Shown piece after piece: positions 9,421 to 17,557 of a stretch of 32,197 nucleotides of DNA. The number at the start of each line of letters is the position of its first letter. Position 1 is the stretch's first letter. The position numbers and the translations under genes were made by a program. A model generated the notes under the pieces. That model was not told where the DNA came from, ran no database searches, and worked only from the letters and a program-made list of their open reading frames with translations. Source of the stretch: Bacillota bacterium (GTDB lineage: Bacteria; Bacillota; SHA-98; Ch115; JABLXJ01); the NCBI GenBank assembly GCA_012839815.1, contig DUMQ01000106.1, positions 1 through 32,197 of the forward strand. Reading direction: 5' to 3'.

Positions 9421-10274
9421 TTGAAAAACGCCCGGTGCTTCCGGTAGAGCTCCTCTCTGGATGGGACTGGTGGCCACAATTCGATGACGGCGTCCATTCT
9501 CAAAGCAGCCGATAGTTTGTCGTAGATACTACGGTCCTTCCTGGTGAGTTCGCGTATGAGCGCCTTGATCTCGGCGCGCTTGCTCCTGCCATTCATTGGG
9601 CAGGGGCTTGGAGCCGGTTCAAATCCCGTAAATCTGGTGGCCGATTTGATCTCGCATTCCCTGAAATAGACTAGGGGTCGTATGACCGTAAGCCCCGTCC
9701 GGTCCAGGTAAGTCCTGGGCAGGAAGGTTCTGATCTGGCCGGAATAGATGATGCTCATCAATAGGGTTTCAATGGCATCGTCATGGTGATGTGCCAGCGC
9801 AATCTTGTTATACCCATTTTCGAGAGCGAAGTTGTTCATGGCGCCGCGTCTGTGGTATGCACAGACTGCGCACGGGTTTTGCCCGGCGCCGGGCGCCAGG
9901 GCCATGGTAGCTATGTCTGTATGTTTCAGGTAAAACGGTACATCAAGGGCTTCACAGAAGGCCTGTAGGCGCTCAGCTTCCAGACCTCCGAAGCCGAGAT
10001 CCACCGTAAGCGCCCCCACCTCAAAGGGGACCGGCGAGTACTCCCTTATCGCGGCGAGCGCGTAGACCAGAAACGAGCTATCTTTCCCGCCGGAGAAACC
10101 AACCAGTATCCGGTCATCCGGTGATATAAGATCAAACTCGCATATGGCACGCCATAATTTACGTGCATACGGCCGCGGGAGAGATACGCTGTTGCCCCTG
10201 TTGCCCCGGTTTCGCTCCCGGCAGTCCATGTCCTGGTAGTCTACGATGGTCGGCTGATGTATTTCCAGCGGCAA
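9387..10274 (-). CDS. TtcA-like PP-loop ATPase (tRNA 2-thiocytidine family)
   Basis: This is a 295-residue N-type ATP pyrophosphatase. The PP-loop SGGKDS is at 61-66, AHHHDD at 161-166, a CxxC pair at Cys135/Cys138 (NPCAVCAY) and a third cysteine at Cys225 (PSPCPMNG). TtcA proteins adenylate C32 of tRNA and insert sulfur using a cluster held by three such cysteines, so the key residues are present. It is the last gene of the minus-strand series and overlaps the permease end by 34 bp if started at the TTG at 10274. The ribosome binding site AAAGGAGGG is only 1-2 nt from that TTG. A CTG at 10268 or the ATG at 10229 is better spaced or starts after the permease stop, so the start is uncertain. 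Its role beside a transporter is unknown; many such paralogues act on substrates other than tRNA. Confidence 0.85.
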   Translation of the reverse strand: MPLEIHQPTIVDYQDMDCRERNRGNRGNSVSLPRPYARKLWRAICEFDLISPDDRILVGFSGGKDSSFLVYALAAIREYSPVPFEVGALTVDLGFGGLEAERLQAFCEALDVPFYLKHTDIATMALAPGAGQNPCAVCAYHRRGAMNNFALENGYNKIALAHHHDDAIETLLMSIIYSGQIRTFLPRTYLDRTGLTVIRPLVYFRECEIKSATRFTGFEPAPSPCPMNGRSKRAEIKALIRELTRKDRSIYDKLSAALRMDAVIELWPPVPSREELYRKHRAFFKNKGARAARNV

Positions 10275-11077
10275 ACCCTCCTTTCAATGGCGTCCAGAAT
10301 TGCAAATAATGTAAACCCGAGGGTGCTCAATGCTACAATGCCCGCGAACATTTCATCGTATGCGGCCCGAGACCAGGCATCCATAATGAAGTACCCCAGG
10401 CCGTGAAAGGTGGCGAAAGTCTCGGTAAAGAAGAGGGTCGCCAGGCCCGTGCCGAGGCCGATGCGCATGGCAGTGAAAACCTCGGGGAGAATCGCAGGTA
10501 CTATGGCGTGTATGTATATATCGCGCGGAGTTGCTCCCAGAGCCTTTACAGAGTAAACAAGGCCCGGGGGGAGGTTTCTGGCCGCATCCCTGGTCGTAAC
10601 GAAGATTTGAAAGAATACCAGGAGGACTATGATGAATATCTTGGAGGCGTCGCCCAGGCCGAGAAACAACAGCACCACGGGGAGAAAGGCTATCTTGGGC
10701 ACAGGATAGGCAAGGTAAGCCATGGGTGCGACGACCCTGTCGAGGGTATGGTTTCGCCCAACGAGGCACCCAAGGGGGGCCCCGAGCCAGAGAGCGATGA
10801 GCGAGCCGGCGATCACGCGCCACGCGCTTATGAGCATGTGGGAACCCAGATCTGGAGCCACATGCCTGATGGCAAGGGCGACATCATATGGCCCCGGGAG
10901 AGCCGGAATATTTACGGCCGCGGAGAGCCCCTGCCATATCGCTATGGTTGCCATAATTGTCACGATCATGGTCCGTGTGCTATTCCTTCTACTATTATTC
11001 ATAGCTATATTGGATATATTGCCTGATATATTGCCCGTGTTGCCGGCCACTATCTCGTCCCGTTTTACCTTGCTCAT
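10241..11077 (-). CDS. ABC transporter permease, NitT/TauT (SsuC/TauC) type
   Basis: This inner-membrane permease has about six hydrophobic segments and the cytoplasmic EAA loop (DAARNLPPGLVYSVKALGAT, about residues 165-184), which docks the ATPase. Length (278) and pattern match the BPD_transp_1 domain of sulfonate, nitrate, taurine and pyrimidine importers. The N-terminus carries an odd Asn/Ser/Gly-rich stretch (GNTGNISGNISNIAMNNS), similar in flavour to the low-complexity N-terminus of the UbiA protein in the same series. It starts at ATG with GAAGGGGATGA upstream. It lies 54 bp after the ATPase gene and overlaps the PP-loop gene. Substrate cannot be read from sequence. Confidence 0.92.
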   Translation of the reverse strand: MSKVKRDEIVAGNTGNISGNISNIAMNNSRRNSTRTMIVTIMATIAIWQGLSAAVNIPALPGPYDVALAIRHVAPDLGSHMLISAWRVIAGSLIALWLGAPLGCLVGRNHTLDRVVAPMAYLAYPVPKIAFLPVVLLFLGLGDASKIFIIVLLVFFQIFVTTRDAARNLPPGLVYSVKALGATPRDIYIHAIVPAILPEVFTAMRIGLGTGLATLFFTETFATFHGLGYFIMDAWSRAAYDEMFAGIVALSTLGFTLFAILDAIERRVCRWKYISRPS

Positions 11078-11131
11078 GTTGTCTCATCCCCTTCAGTCCA
11101 GGCCGGGCCAGGTTAGGTTGGGTCAGGGCAG

Positions 11132-11923
11132 TCAGGGCAGGGCAGGAGCGGGATAGCCCCGCGCCGGTCCGGTGGCTCCAGGGGCGGGGCCAAGCAGAGC
11201 CCTAAGCTCCTTGCATATATCATAGAATTCCGGCAGGTACCGTGCGCCTGGTCGCCCGAAGCACGGGTTTTCCACCTCGGCGACTAGCCGTCCTGGCTGC
11301 CCCGAGAGGATTATGATCTTATGGCCAAGGAACACAGCCTCCTCTATGGAGTGCGTCACGAGCACGGTGGTGATCCGTAGCCTCGTCCACACGTCGAGAA
11401 GCGTTTCCTGGAGCTTCTCTCGTGTGAGCGCATCAAGCGACGAGAAAGGCTCGTCCAGGAGAAGGACGTCAGGGTCGAGGACCAGGGCACGGGCTACTGC
11501 CACCCGCTGGGCCTGGCCGCCGCTTAACTGGGCAGGGTACCGGTCGATGGTTTCACCCACGCCCAGCCGTTCGAGCATGTCCTCCACCTTTTGACGTATT
11601 ACAGGCGCAGGCATCCTCCTGAGCTTGAGCCCGAGAGCCACGTTATCCCGCACCGTTTTCCATGGGAGGAGGCCATAATCCTGCGGGACGAGCGCAATCC
11701 CCGGCCGTCCCGCACGGGGTGGCCGGCCTTTGATGAGCACCTCGCCGGCCGATGGCGGAAACAGGCCTGCCAGGATGTAGAGCAGCGTGGTCTTGCCGCA
11801 ACCCGACGGGCCGATGATGGCAGTCATAGAGTTACCAGGCATATCGACTGATATGCTGGCGAGGGCCTCAACCCTTGAATTTGCTTGCTGGTAGGTAAAA
11901 CCCAGGTTCTTTACAGTGATCAT
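11132..11923 (-). CDS. ABC transporter ATP-binding protein, NitT/TauT (SsuB/TauB) type
   Basis: This is the ATPase that powers the adjacent permease. The 263-residue protein has Walker A GPSGCGKTT (38-46), the Q-loop glutamine at 81, the signature LSGGQ (133-137), Walker B VLLLDE (153-158) and the H-loop His191. The C-terminal tail is Pro/Ala/Gly-rich (PAPGATGPARGYPAPALP) and continues into a low-complexity GGGCAGG-rich intergenic stretch. It lies 40 bp after the binding-protein gene, so the three form one importer operon. Confidence 0.95.
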   Translation of the reverse strand: MITVKNLGFTYQQANSRVEALASISVDMPGNSMTAIIGPSGCGKTTLLYILAGLFPPSAGEVLIKGRPPRAGRPGIALVPQDYGLLPWKTVRDNVALGLKLRRMPAPVIRQKVEDMLERLGVGETIDRYPAQLSGGQAQRVAVARALVLDPDVLLLDEPFSSLDALTREKLQETLLDVWTRLRITTVLVTHSIEEAVFLGHKIIILSGQPGRLVAEVENPCFGRPGARYLPEFYDICKELRALLGPAPGATGPARGYPAPALP

Positions 11924-11963
11924 ACGGCATTCTTATGGCACCCGCCAATGCTTAGCCAGCGCT

Positions 11964-13088
11964 CTATTTGATATCCTTGATAAGCGTATCAGTTACGAGA
12001 TCCTGGTAAGCGGGGACCTGGTCCTTGTCTATCAATTCCTTCCGGATCATCCAATTTAAAACCTTTTCGACATCACCCGGCGCCGGGACGGACGGCCTGT
12101 GGTAATGTGGGAAAACGAGAACATCCCTGACGATCTCGGGGAAGCCGGCCTTCTCGACGAGAAGGTGCCTCACCGAGCCCGGATCCTTGTTTATCTTCGT
12201 GATCGCCCTATCATAGGCTTCATACAGCCTGCGGAGCTCAATTGTTTTCCTTTTTATGGCATCTGCTGTGAAGATCATCACGCCGGGAGCCAGGCCCATC
12301 GAGTCGCTGTCGGCGATGAGGGAGGCGCCCCTGAGCCTCGCCACCGTCGCCAGGGGCTCGGGCAGGCACGCAGCCTTGATCTTACCAGATTCCAGCATCT
12401 GAAGCCTGATGGGAATCTTGGGTATAGCTATCTTGGCGACCGAGCCGGCCGGGAGGCCGGCGCCAGCCAGGAGCTGGTCGGTTATATACTCTATAATGGT
12501 ATTTGTAGAAAGTCCAATCGGGACGTTTTTAAGATCATGAAGCGACTTGATGTTGGATTTGGGCGATGTAAGTATGGCATAACGGCCATTTGTTATCGAC
12601 GTGATTTTAACGTCAAGGCCGTTCGTGCGCGCAAATACGGCTGCGAGGGTGTCAGCGACCTCGCCGTCGATGGCCCTTGCCTGGAGGGCGCTATCCCTTT
12701 CTATCGGGTTCTGAAAGGGGATCAGCTTCACATTTACACCGGCATCCTTGAAGAACCCGAGTTCCTGCGCTACGATGAACGGGAAGGAATCGACATCGGG
12801 AAGAATTCCTATTTTGACAACATTTGCGGCATCAAGGGAACCGGTTGAGGCCTCCACCGGCGGCCGAGGCGTCAGCGCAGGGGGCAATAGAATGGAGGCG
12901 AACAGTAGAAGCGGCAGCAAGGCCAGGGCTACGCGAAGCCTTCCCCGGTCCGGCTCCCATTTACGCGCCCACCTGCAACCCCTGCTCGCACCACCTGCTG
13001 GCCTTGCACCTGGCCCCGCCGCGGCTGTCGCTGGTTTTTCTCGAAACAGCAAGCCTCTATGTCGCATCTTTTTCTTTTGATGTAGCAT
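11964..13088 (-). CDS. ABC transporter substrate-binding protein, NMT1/THI5-like (NitT/TauT family)
   Basis: This is the extracytoplasmic receptor for the downstream ATPase and permease. The mature part starts near VVKIGILPDVDSFPFIVAQE and has the family's features: the early GFF-DAG-V motif, and a TNTIIEYITDQLL-type hinge region. From the ATG at 13088 the protein is 374 residues. This start has GGGAGG 9-10 nt upstream, while an upstream in-frame ATG at 13184 would only add an unlikely hydrophilic extension. Even so, about 45 basic residues precede the hydrophobic signal segment (LRVALALLPLLLFASILLPP), which is long. Relatives bind thiamine precursors, riboflavin (RibY-type), sulfonates or nitrate. 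The flavin and quinone context makes a flavin or aromatic precursor worth testing, but this is inference. Confidence 0.9.
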   Translation of the reverse strand: MLHQKKKMRHRGLLFREKPATAAAGPGARPAGGASRGCRWARKWEPDRGRLRVALALLPLLLFASILLPPALTPRPPVEASTGSLDAANVVKIGILPDVDSFPFIVAQELGFFKDAGVNVKLIPFQNPIERDSALQARAIDGEVADTLAAVFARTNGLDVKITSITNGRYAILTSPKSNIKSLHDLKNVPIGLSTNTIIEYITDQLLAGAGLPAGSVAKIAIPKIPIRLQMLESGKIKAACLPEPLATVARLRGASLIADSDSMGLAPGVMIFTADAIKRKTIELRRLYEAYDRAITKINKDPGSVRHLLVEKAGFPEIVRDVLVFPHYHRPSVPAPGDVEKVLNWMIRKELIDKDQVPAYQDLVTDTLIKDIK

Positions 13089-13214
13089 CTCTTGATGCCT
13101 CCCGTCTTTTTGTTTCCAAGTTGGTTCTCTTTGGAGCCGCATCAGGGCATGAGCCGCACCAGAGTATGGGGGTCTGCCCTGCACCCTAAATATTTATGCC
13201 TTATGAGGTATCTA

Positions 13215-14168
13215 TTATAACCTTATGAGGCGATCGATAACGGCAGCCGTAAATAGCACCGGCGCTATGATCTGATTTATGGTGTATGAAGCGGTGTCAA
13301 TCCTGCTCAGGTCAGCACCGGAGACGAGGCGGTGCTCGTACCAGAGGAGGGTTCCGGAGATGGCCACCCCGATCATGTAAGCGGCGCCCAGGTGCAATTC
13401 AAGGTATAGCCCCAGGAGAGCCATGAGGGTCACGATATGAAGGAGTGACGAGATCCTGAGCGCTGTATCTGCGCCAAACTTCGCCGGCACGGAATACAGC
13501 CCTTCCTTCCTGTCGAAGTCAATATCCTGGAGCGCGTAAATTATATCAAAGCCGGCCACCCACGACCCTGCAGCCAACCCCAGGAGTATAGTGGCGAGCT
13601 CGATGGAGCCGCGTACCGCTATCCAGCCGCCCATTGGAGCCATGGCTACGGCAAATCCCAAGACGAAGTGGGAAGCCCACGTAAATCTCTTGGTATATGA
13701 GTAAGCGATCATAACGGCGAGGGCGATGGGAAGAAGTCTGACACAAAGGGTGTTGAGTTGCCACGCACTCACGGCGAAAAGGACAAAAGCACCTATTGAA
13801 AACGCCAACACCTCGCGCCGTGAAACAACCCCGCGCGGAAGGTGCCTATTTGCCGTCCGCGGATTTCGAGCATCTATCTCGTGGTCCACGAGGCGGTTGA
13901 GGGCATTGGCACCGTTTCTCGCCCCCAGCATCGCAAGGGTGATCCATAGGATATCCCGCCAGGCCGGCCAGGCTGGCATGCCACGTGTAGCCAAGAGGGC
14001 GCCCAGGTAGGCAAAGGGGAGGCCGAAGAGGGAATGCCCAAACATCACAAGATCAGCATAGGTCTTGATTTTCCCGCTACCTACTCCACCTGCTCCATTT
14101 GCCCCATTATTCGATTTATTGCCCGGTGTGCTGTTCGTGCTCGACGCACTATTCGATACCATATTCAT
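13215..14168 (-). CDS. ubiA: UbiA-family prenyltransferase (demethylmenaquinone/menaquinone-type; DmkA or MqnP-like)
   Basis: This integral membrane enzyme would attach a polyprenyl chain to an aromatic quinone precursor. Two Asp-rich Mg-diphosphate sites are visible: NRLVDHEID (about 91-99 from the chosen start) and GFDIIYALQDIDFDRKEG (about 207-223), separated by about eight hydrophobic helices. The ATG at 14168 gives 317 residues and overlaps the ubiD stop region by about 20 bp, implying translational coupling. Another ATG at 14219 lies further inside ubiD. Before the first helix is a Ser/Asn/Gly-rich stretch (SNSASSTNSTPGNKSNNGAN) absent from most relatives. Pairing with UbiD and a prenyl synthase points to respiratory quinone synthesis. 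Confidence 0.92.
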   Translation of the reverse strand: MNMVSNSASSTNSTPGNKSNNGANGAGGVGSGKIKTYADLVMFGHSLFGLPFAYLGALLATRGMPAWPAWRDILWITLAMLGARNGANALNRLVDHEIDARNPRTANRHLPRGVVSRREVLAFSIGAFVLFAVSAWQLNTLCVRLLPIALAVMIAYSYTKRFTWASHFVLGFAVAMAPMGGWIAVRGSIELATILLGLAAGSWVAGFDIIYALQDIDFDRKEGLYSVPAKFGADTALRISSLLHIVTLMALLGLYLELHLGAAYMIGVAISGTLLWYEHRLVSGADLSRIDTASYTINQIIAPVLFTAAVIDRLIRL

Positions 14169-15591
14169 TCCATCTCTCGTCCACCAGCTTTTTGATCTCG
14201 GGCGCCATGCGTATTTCATCCGGCCATTCCCGGGGGTGTCCTTCTTCAGGCAACTTCTTCGTGGCGTCTATTCCCATCTTCGAACCGTATCTTGGCTGGG
14301 GGGACGCGTGATCCAGGATATCCAGGGGGCCTTCAACCAGCACAACATCCCGCCTCGCATCGATGTTATTGAAGACCTTCCACATCACGTATGATAGATC
14401 ATGGACATCCACATCATGGTCAACGACGATTATAAGTTTAGTATACATCATCTGGCCAAGTCCCCATAAGGCATGCATAACCTTTTTTGCCTGCCCCGGG
14501 TAGGTTTTCTTGATGGATACTATCGCACAGTTGTGAAAAACCCCTTCAATCGGGAGATTCATATCCACTATCTCAGGGAGCTGGAGCCTGATCAGCGGGA
14601 GGAATATCCTCTCAGTGGCCTTGGCTATAAAGCAATCCTCCATCGGCGGCCTCCCGACTATAGTGGCGCTGTAGACCGGGAATCGCTTCCTCGTAATGGT
14701 GGTAACATGGAAAACGGGGTAGTGGTCGGGGGCGGAATAGTAGCCTGTATGGTCGCCGAATGGTCCTTCCAACCGCAGCTCAAGAGGATCGACGTAGCCC
14801 TCCAGCACGAACTCAGCATGGGCCGGGACCTCGATATCTATGGTTTTGCACTTGACCATCTCTACAGGTTCGTGCCTTAGAAAACCGCTAAATAAGATCT
14901 CGTCGATGCCGTAGGGTAGGGGGGCAGTGGCGGCGTAGACCGTCGCCGGGTCGCACCCTATGGCGACGGCGACCTCCATCCGCTTGCCCTGGGATTTGTA
15001 TATCTCGAAGTGCCGTGCCCCGTCCTTGTGAACATGCCAGTGCATCCCTGTGGTACGGCTATCGTAGACCTGCATCCGGTACATCCCGACATTCTGGCGG
15101 CCGGTCACGGGATCCTTTGTGAAGACCAGCGGCAGGGTGATGAAACGTCCCCCATCCCCGGGCCAGCACTTTAAGATCGGGAGGGTGCTGAGATCTGGTT
15201 CGTTCTCAATGACCTCCTGACACGGGGCCGATTTAACCGTCCTGGGGAAGGCATCGGCAATCTTCTTGAGCGCCGGGAGGGCCTTCAGCCTGCTCATGAA
15301 ACCGTCCATCTTTGGGATATCCAGTAGCTTGATGATCTCGTCGCCGATAGCGTCCAGGCTCTCAACACCCAGGGCGAGCTTCATTCTTTCATAGGAGCCG
15401 AATGCATTTGTCAACACCGGGTAGTTTGACCCCTTTACATTTTCAAACAGGAGGGCGGGTCCTCCCTTCCTGCACACCCTGCTCGTTATCTCCGTTATCT
15501 CAAGGACAGGGTCGACCGGAACCCTTATTCTTTTTAGCAGCCCTCTGGAGTCGAGGCATTCTATGAATTCTCCGAGATCACGGTAGCTCAT
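14149..15591 (-). CDS. ubiD: UbiD-family prenylated-FMN-dependent decarboxylase (MqnL-like)
   Basis: UbiD enzymes decarboxylate aromatic acids using prenylated FMN made by UbiX. The 480-residue protein has the family's length, the cofactor and metal region NVGMYRMQV (about 167-175), MHWHVHKDGARHFE (about 183-196) and the catalytic region EGPFGDHTGYY (275-285). The ATG has an AGGAGA ribosome binding site about 9 nt upstream. It overlaps ubiA, and a ubiX lies in the same window at 22244-22810, giving the full decarboxylase/cofactor pair. In the futalosine menaquinone route a UbiD/UbiX pair acts on 1,4-dihydroxy-6-naphthoate derivatives. No mqnA-D gene is in view, so the exact substrate is not established. 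Confidence 0.93.
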   Translation of the reverse strand: MSYRDLGEFIECLDSRGLLKRIRVPVDPVLEITEITSRVCRKGGPALLFENVKGSNYPVLTNAFGSYERMKLALGVESLDAIGDEIIKLLDIPKMDGFMSRLKALPALKKIADAFPRTVKSAPCQEVIENEPDLSTLPILKCWPGDGGRFITLPLVFTKDPVTGRQNVGMYRMQVYDSRTTGMHWHVHKDGARHFEIYKSQGKRMEVAVAIGCDPATVYAATAPLPYGIDEILFSGFLRHEPVEMVKCKTIDIEVPAHAEFVLEGYVDPLELRLEGPFGDHTGYYSAPDHYPVFHVTTITRKRFPVYSATIVGRPPMEDCFIAKATERIFLPLIRLQLPEIVDMNLPIEGVFHNCAIVSIKKTYPGQAKKVMHALWGLGQMMYTKLIIVVDHDVDVHDLSYVMWKVFNNIDARRDVVLVEGPLDILDHASPQPRYGSKMGIDATKKLPEEGHPREWPDEIRMAPEIKKLVDERWNEYGIE

Positions 15592-15788
15592 TCTGGTATA
15601 TCTCCTGCCAATCCTTCGATATTCATAATTTCATAAGCTTATTCTTCTATTTCTTCTCCATTATAAAGATAAGTTTCTCTCACATCTCATTTGGCCTATC
15701 TCATCCCGCACCCCGCCAGCCCGCCGGTAGCCAGCCAGTCGGCAATCCCTCCCGGTTGGCACGGTCTGGCATAATTCAATACCCTCTA

Positions 15789-16793
15789 TTAATATCCTCT
15801 ATCTTGAACAAAATCTATAAGATCAGCTAGCAGGTATTTCTGGGGCACATCTGGCAAGCCTGAAAGAGCCTCACGAGCGAGCGCCGCCATCTGACCGGCG
15901 ACAGCCCTGGCGTGATCCAGGCCTCCCGCCTCCCTGACAATCGCGGCGACCGTGCCAGCGTCGCAGCTTGGCCTTTCGTCTTGCGCCCCAACCCCGGGCC
16001 GGAGATGGGGTTCCAACCTTGCTCGGAATCCCCCCACACCCAGGCTGTAAATAATGGGGAGAGTGTAAATCCCCTCTTCAAGATCCCTGCCCGTTGGCTT
16101 GCCGATCTTAGTTTTCGAGCCGTAGAGGTCCAGGATGTCATCTATAAGCTGAAATAGCATCCCAAGGTGCGTTCCATAGACTTGAAGCGAATTCACCACA
16201 GGGGGAGGGGCTTCGGAGATTGAGGCGCCAGTAGAACATGCTAGCGAAAAGAGCGATGCCGTCTTTTTCCGAATTATGCCCAGGTGTTCATCAACTGAGA
16301 TGTCAAGGTCATAGCGGTGCGCGAATTGCTCGATCTCTCCCAGGCAGAGTGATTTGAGGGAGTCCGAGACCCTGTCAAGAAGCTCCGGCGGCAGGCATGG
16401 CACGAGCATTGAGAGGGCCTGGCTCAGGAGGTAATCCCCGGCGAATACAGCGATTTCCTTGCCAAAACGCTCCTGTAGCGCGGGCACTCCGCGCCGCACG
16501 GGGGAATCATCGATGATGTCGTCATGGATGAGCGTGGCAAGGTGAATTATCTCGATTGCTGCAGCTGCCTGGAGAATCTGATCCTGCCGCTGGTCTTTCT
16601 TGGCGCCGAAATAACTACAGGCTATAACCAGGGCCGGCCTCAGCCGTTTGCCCCCCGCATTGATCATGTCCCGCACCGCCACCCAGAGCGGCTCGGGAGA
16701 GACGCCGGCCAGATCTCGTAAGAGGCTTTCTACTTTATCGATTTCGGCCTGAATGAGATCAAACCCCTGGAATTTTTCATTAATCGACATCAT
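15789..16793 (-). CDS. Trans-polyprenyl (heptaprenyl-type) diphosphate synthase; DmkB-like
   Basis: This enzyme condenses isopentenyl diphosphate units into the side chain of menaquinone-type quinones. The 334-residue protein has GGKRLRP (47-53), the first aspartate motif DDIID (91-95) and the second, DDILD (218-222), with the usual spacing. No bulky aromatic blocks the positions just before the first motif (LIH), consistent with a long-chain product. Its ATG overlaps the eetB-like stop by 4 bp (ATGA, 16790-16793), implying coupling. Some Firmicutes synthases need a small partner subunit; none is seen, although the neighbour is of the family once misnamed heptaprenyl synthase component I. Confidence 0.93.
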   Translation of the reverse strand: MMSINEKFQGFDLIQAEIDKVESLLRDLAGVSPEPLWVAVRDMINAGGKRLRPALVIACSYFGAKKDQRQDQILQAAAAIEIIHLATLIHDDIIDDSPVRRGVPALQERFGKEIAVFAGDYLLSQALSMLVPCLPPELLDRVSDSLKSLCLGEIEQFAHRYDLDISVDEHLGIIRKKTASLFSLACSTGASISEAPPPVVNSLQVYGTHLGMLFQLIDDILDLYGSKTKIGKPTGRDLEEGIYTLPIIYSLGVGGFRARLEPHLRPGVGAQDERPSCDAGTVAAIVREAGGLDHARAVAGQMAALAREALSGLPDVPQKYLLADLIDFVQDRGY

Positions 16794-17431
16794 TTTGCGA
16801 CCTGCCCTGCTGTAACCTGGCGGGCGGTGTTTTCCCTCTCCCGGCGGTTGCCTGGATAGGGTGTTTGTATATGTTGATGGCCCGCTTGCACATCTTTCAT
16901 ATCTTGCGCATCGTGCATATAAAGAGGGAATACCGGGTTGCTTCGCATTGCCTGAATGATGAGGCTGGCCGCGAGGCCCACGAAATACCCTGTGCAGGTG
17001 CCGGCAACCAGCAGAAGCGGCAAGTATGAATAGATACCGTAAGTGCCGACGACGATGCTTGCTACGAACAGTTGACCGATATTGTGGAAGATGCCGCCGA
17101 GGATGCTTATCCCGGCAAGGCTGAATGCCTCCCTGAAGCGGATATAGGCAAGGGACATGACGAGGGTGCTCAAAATGGCCCCGGCAAGGCTGAACCAGAA
17201 ACTGGTTAGGTTGCCAGTAATGAGGGATGCGAGAAAGGTACGTAGCGTTACGATGACAAAGGCGTCCCTCGGTCCAAGCATCGCAAGGGCCACGACGGTG
17301 ACGATGTTGGCCAGGCCCAGCTTGGCGCCGGGGACGATAAATGGGACCGGTATGAGCCCCTCGACGATATATAAAACCAGGCTTAACGCGACCAAAAGGC
17401 CGCCTCGCGCAAGCCTTGATGTGGTAAACAT
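16790..17431 (-). CDS. eetB: EetB-like Gx transporter family membrane protein
   Basis: This 213-residue protein is strongly hydrophobic, with five to six membrane segments. It begins with the family's typical N-terminal pattern (LIPVPFIVPGAKLGLANIVT), a Gly-rich conserved loop. The family (older name heptaprenyl diphosphate synthase component I) includes EetB of the Listeria flavin-based electron-transfer locus, where it works with EetA. The C-terminal 35 residues are hydrophilic. The ATG has a TTTGGAGG site 8 nt upstream. It lies between eetA-like and the prenyl synthase, as expected for a FLEET-type locus. The biochemical activity of this family is not settled. Confidence 0.88.
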   Translation of the reverse strand: MFTTSRLARGGLLVALSLVLYIVEGLIPVPFIVPGAKLGLANIVTVVALAMLGPRDAFVIVTLRTFLASLITGNLTSFWFSLAGAILSTLVMSLAYIRFREAFSLAGISILGGIFHNIGQLFVASIVVGTYGIYSYLPLLLVAGTCTGYFVGLAASLIIQAMRSNPVFPLYMHDAQDMKDVQAGHQHIQTPYPGNRRERENTARQVTAGQVAK

Positions 17432-17445
17432 CCTGAAGCCTCCAA

Positions 17446-17481
17446 ACTTACGTGAATCTCATGACTTACGTGAATCTCATG
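17446..17481. repeat. 18-bp tandem duplication upstream of eetB
   Basis: ACTTACGTGAATCTCATG occurs twice in tandem without interruption, 15 bp before the eetB-like start on the minus strand, in the 126-bp gap after eetA. It may be a simple slippage product or part of a leader. Confidence 0.8.
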
Positions 17482-17557
17482 TGCTCACTCGGATCCGGAA
17501 CCAGGAGCTCAGAAAGCAAGCAGCCCGGAAGATCTATGCGCGCCAACTTAGTAGCAC

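Noticed and set aside
12099-12848. 249-residue plus-strand open frame
   Set aside because: It is fully antisense to the substrate-binding protein gene, whose family match is clear. Similar antisense frames at 10403-11026, 27363-28070 and 29011-29799 are rejected for the same reason.
13089-13184. 32-residue N-terminal extension of the substrate-binding protein
   Set aside because: It would put an even longer hydrophilic stretch before the signal segment, while the ATG at 13088 has a well-placed GGGAGG.
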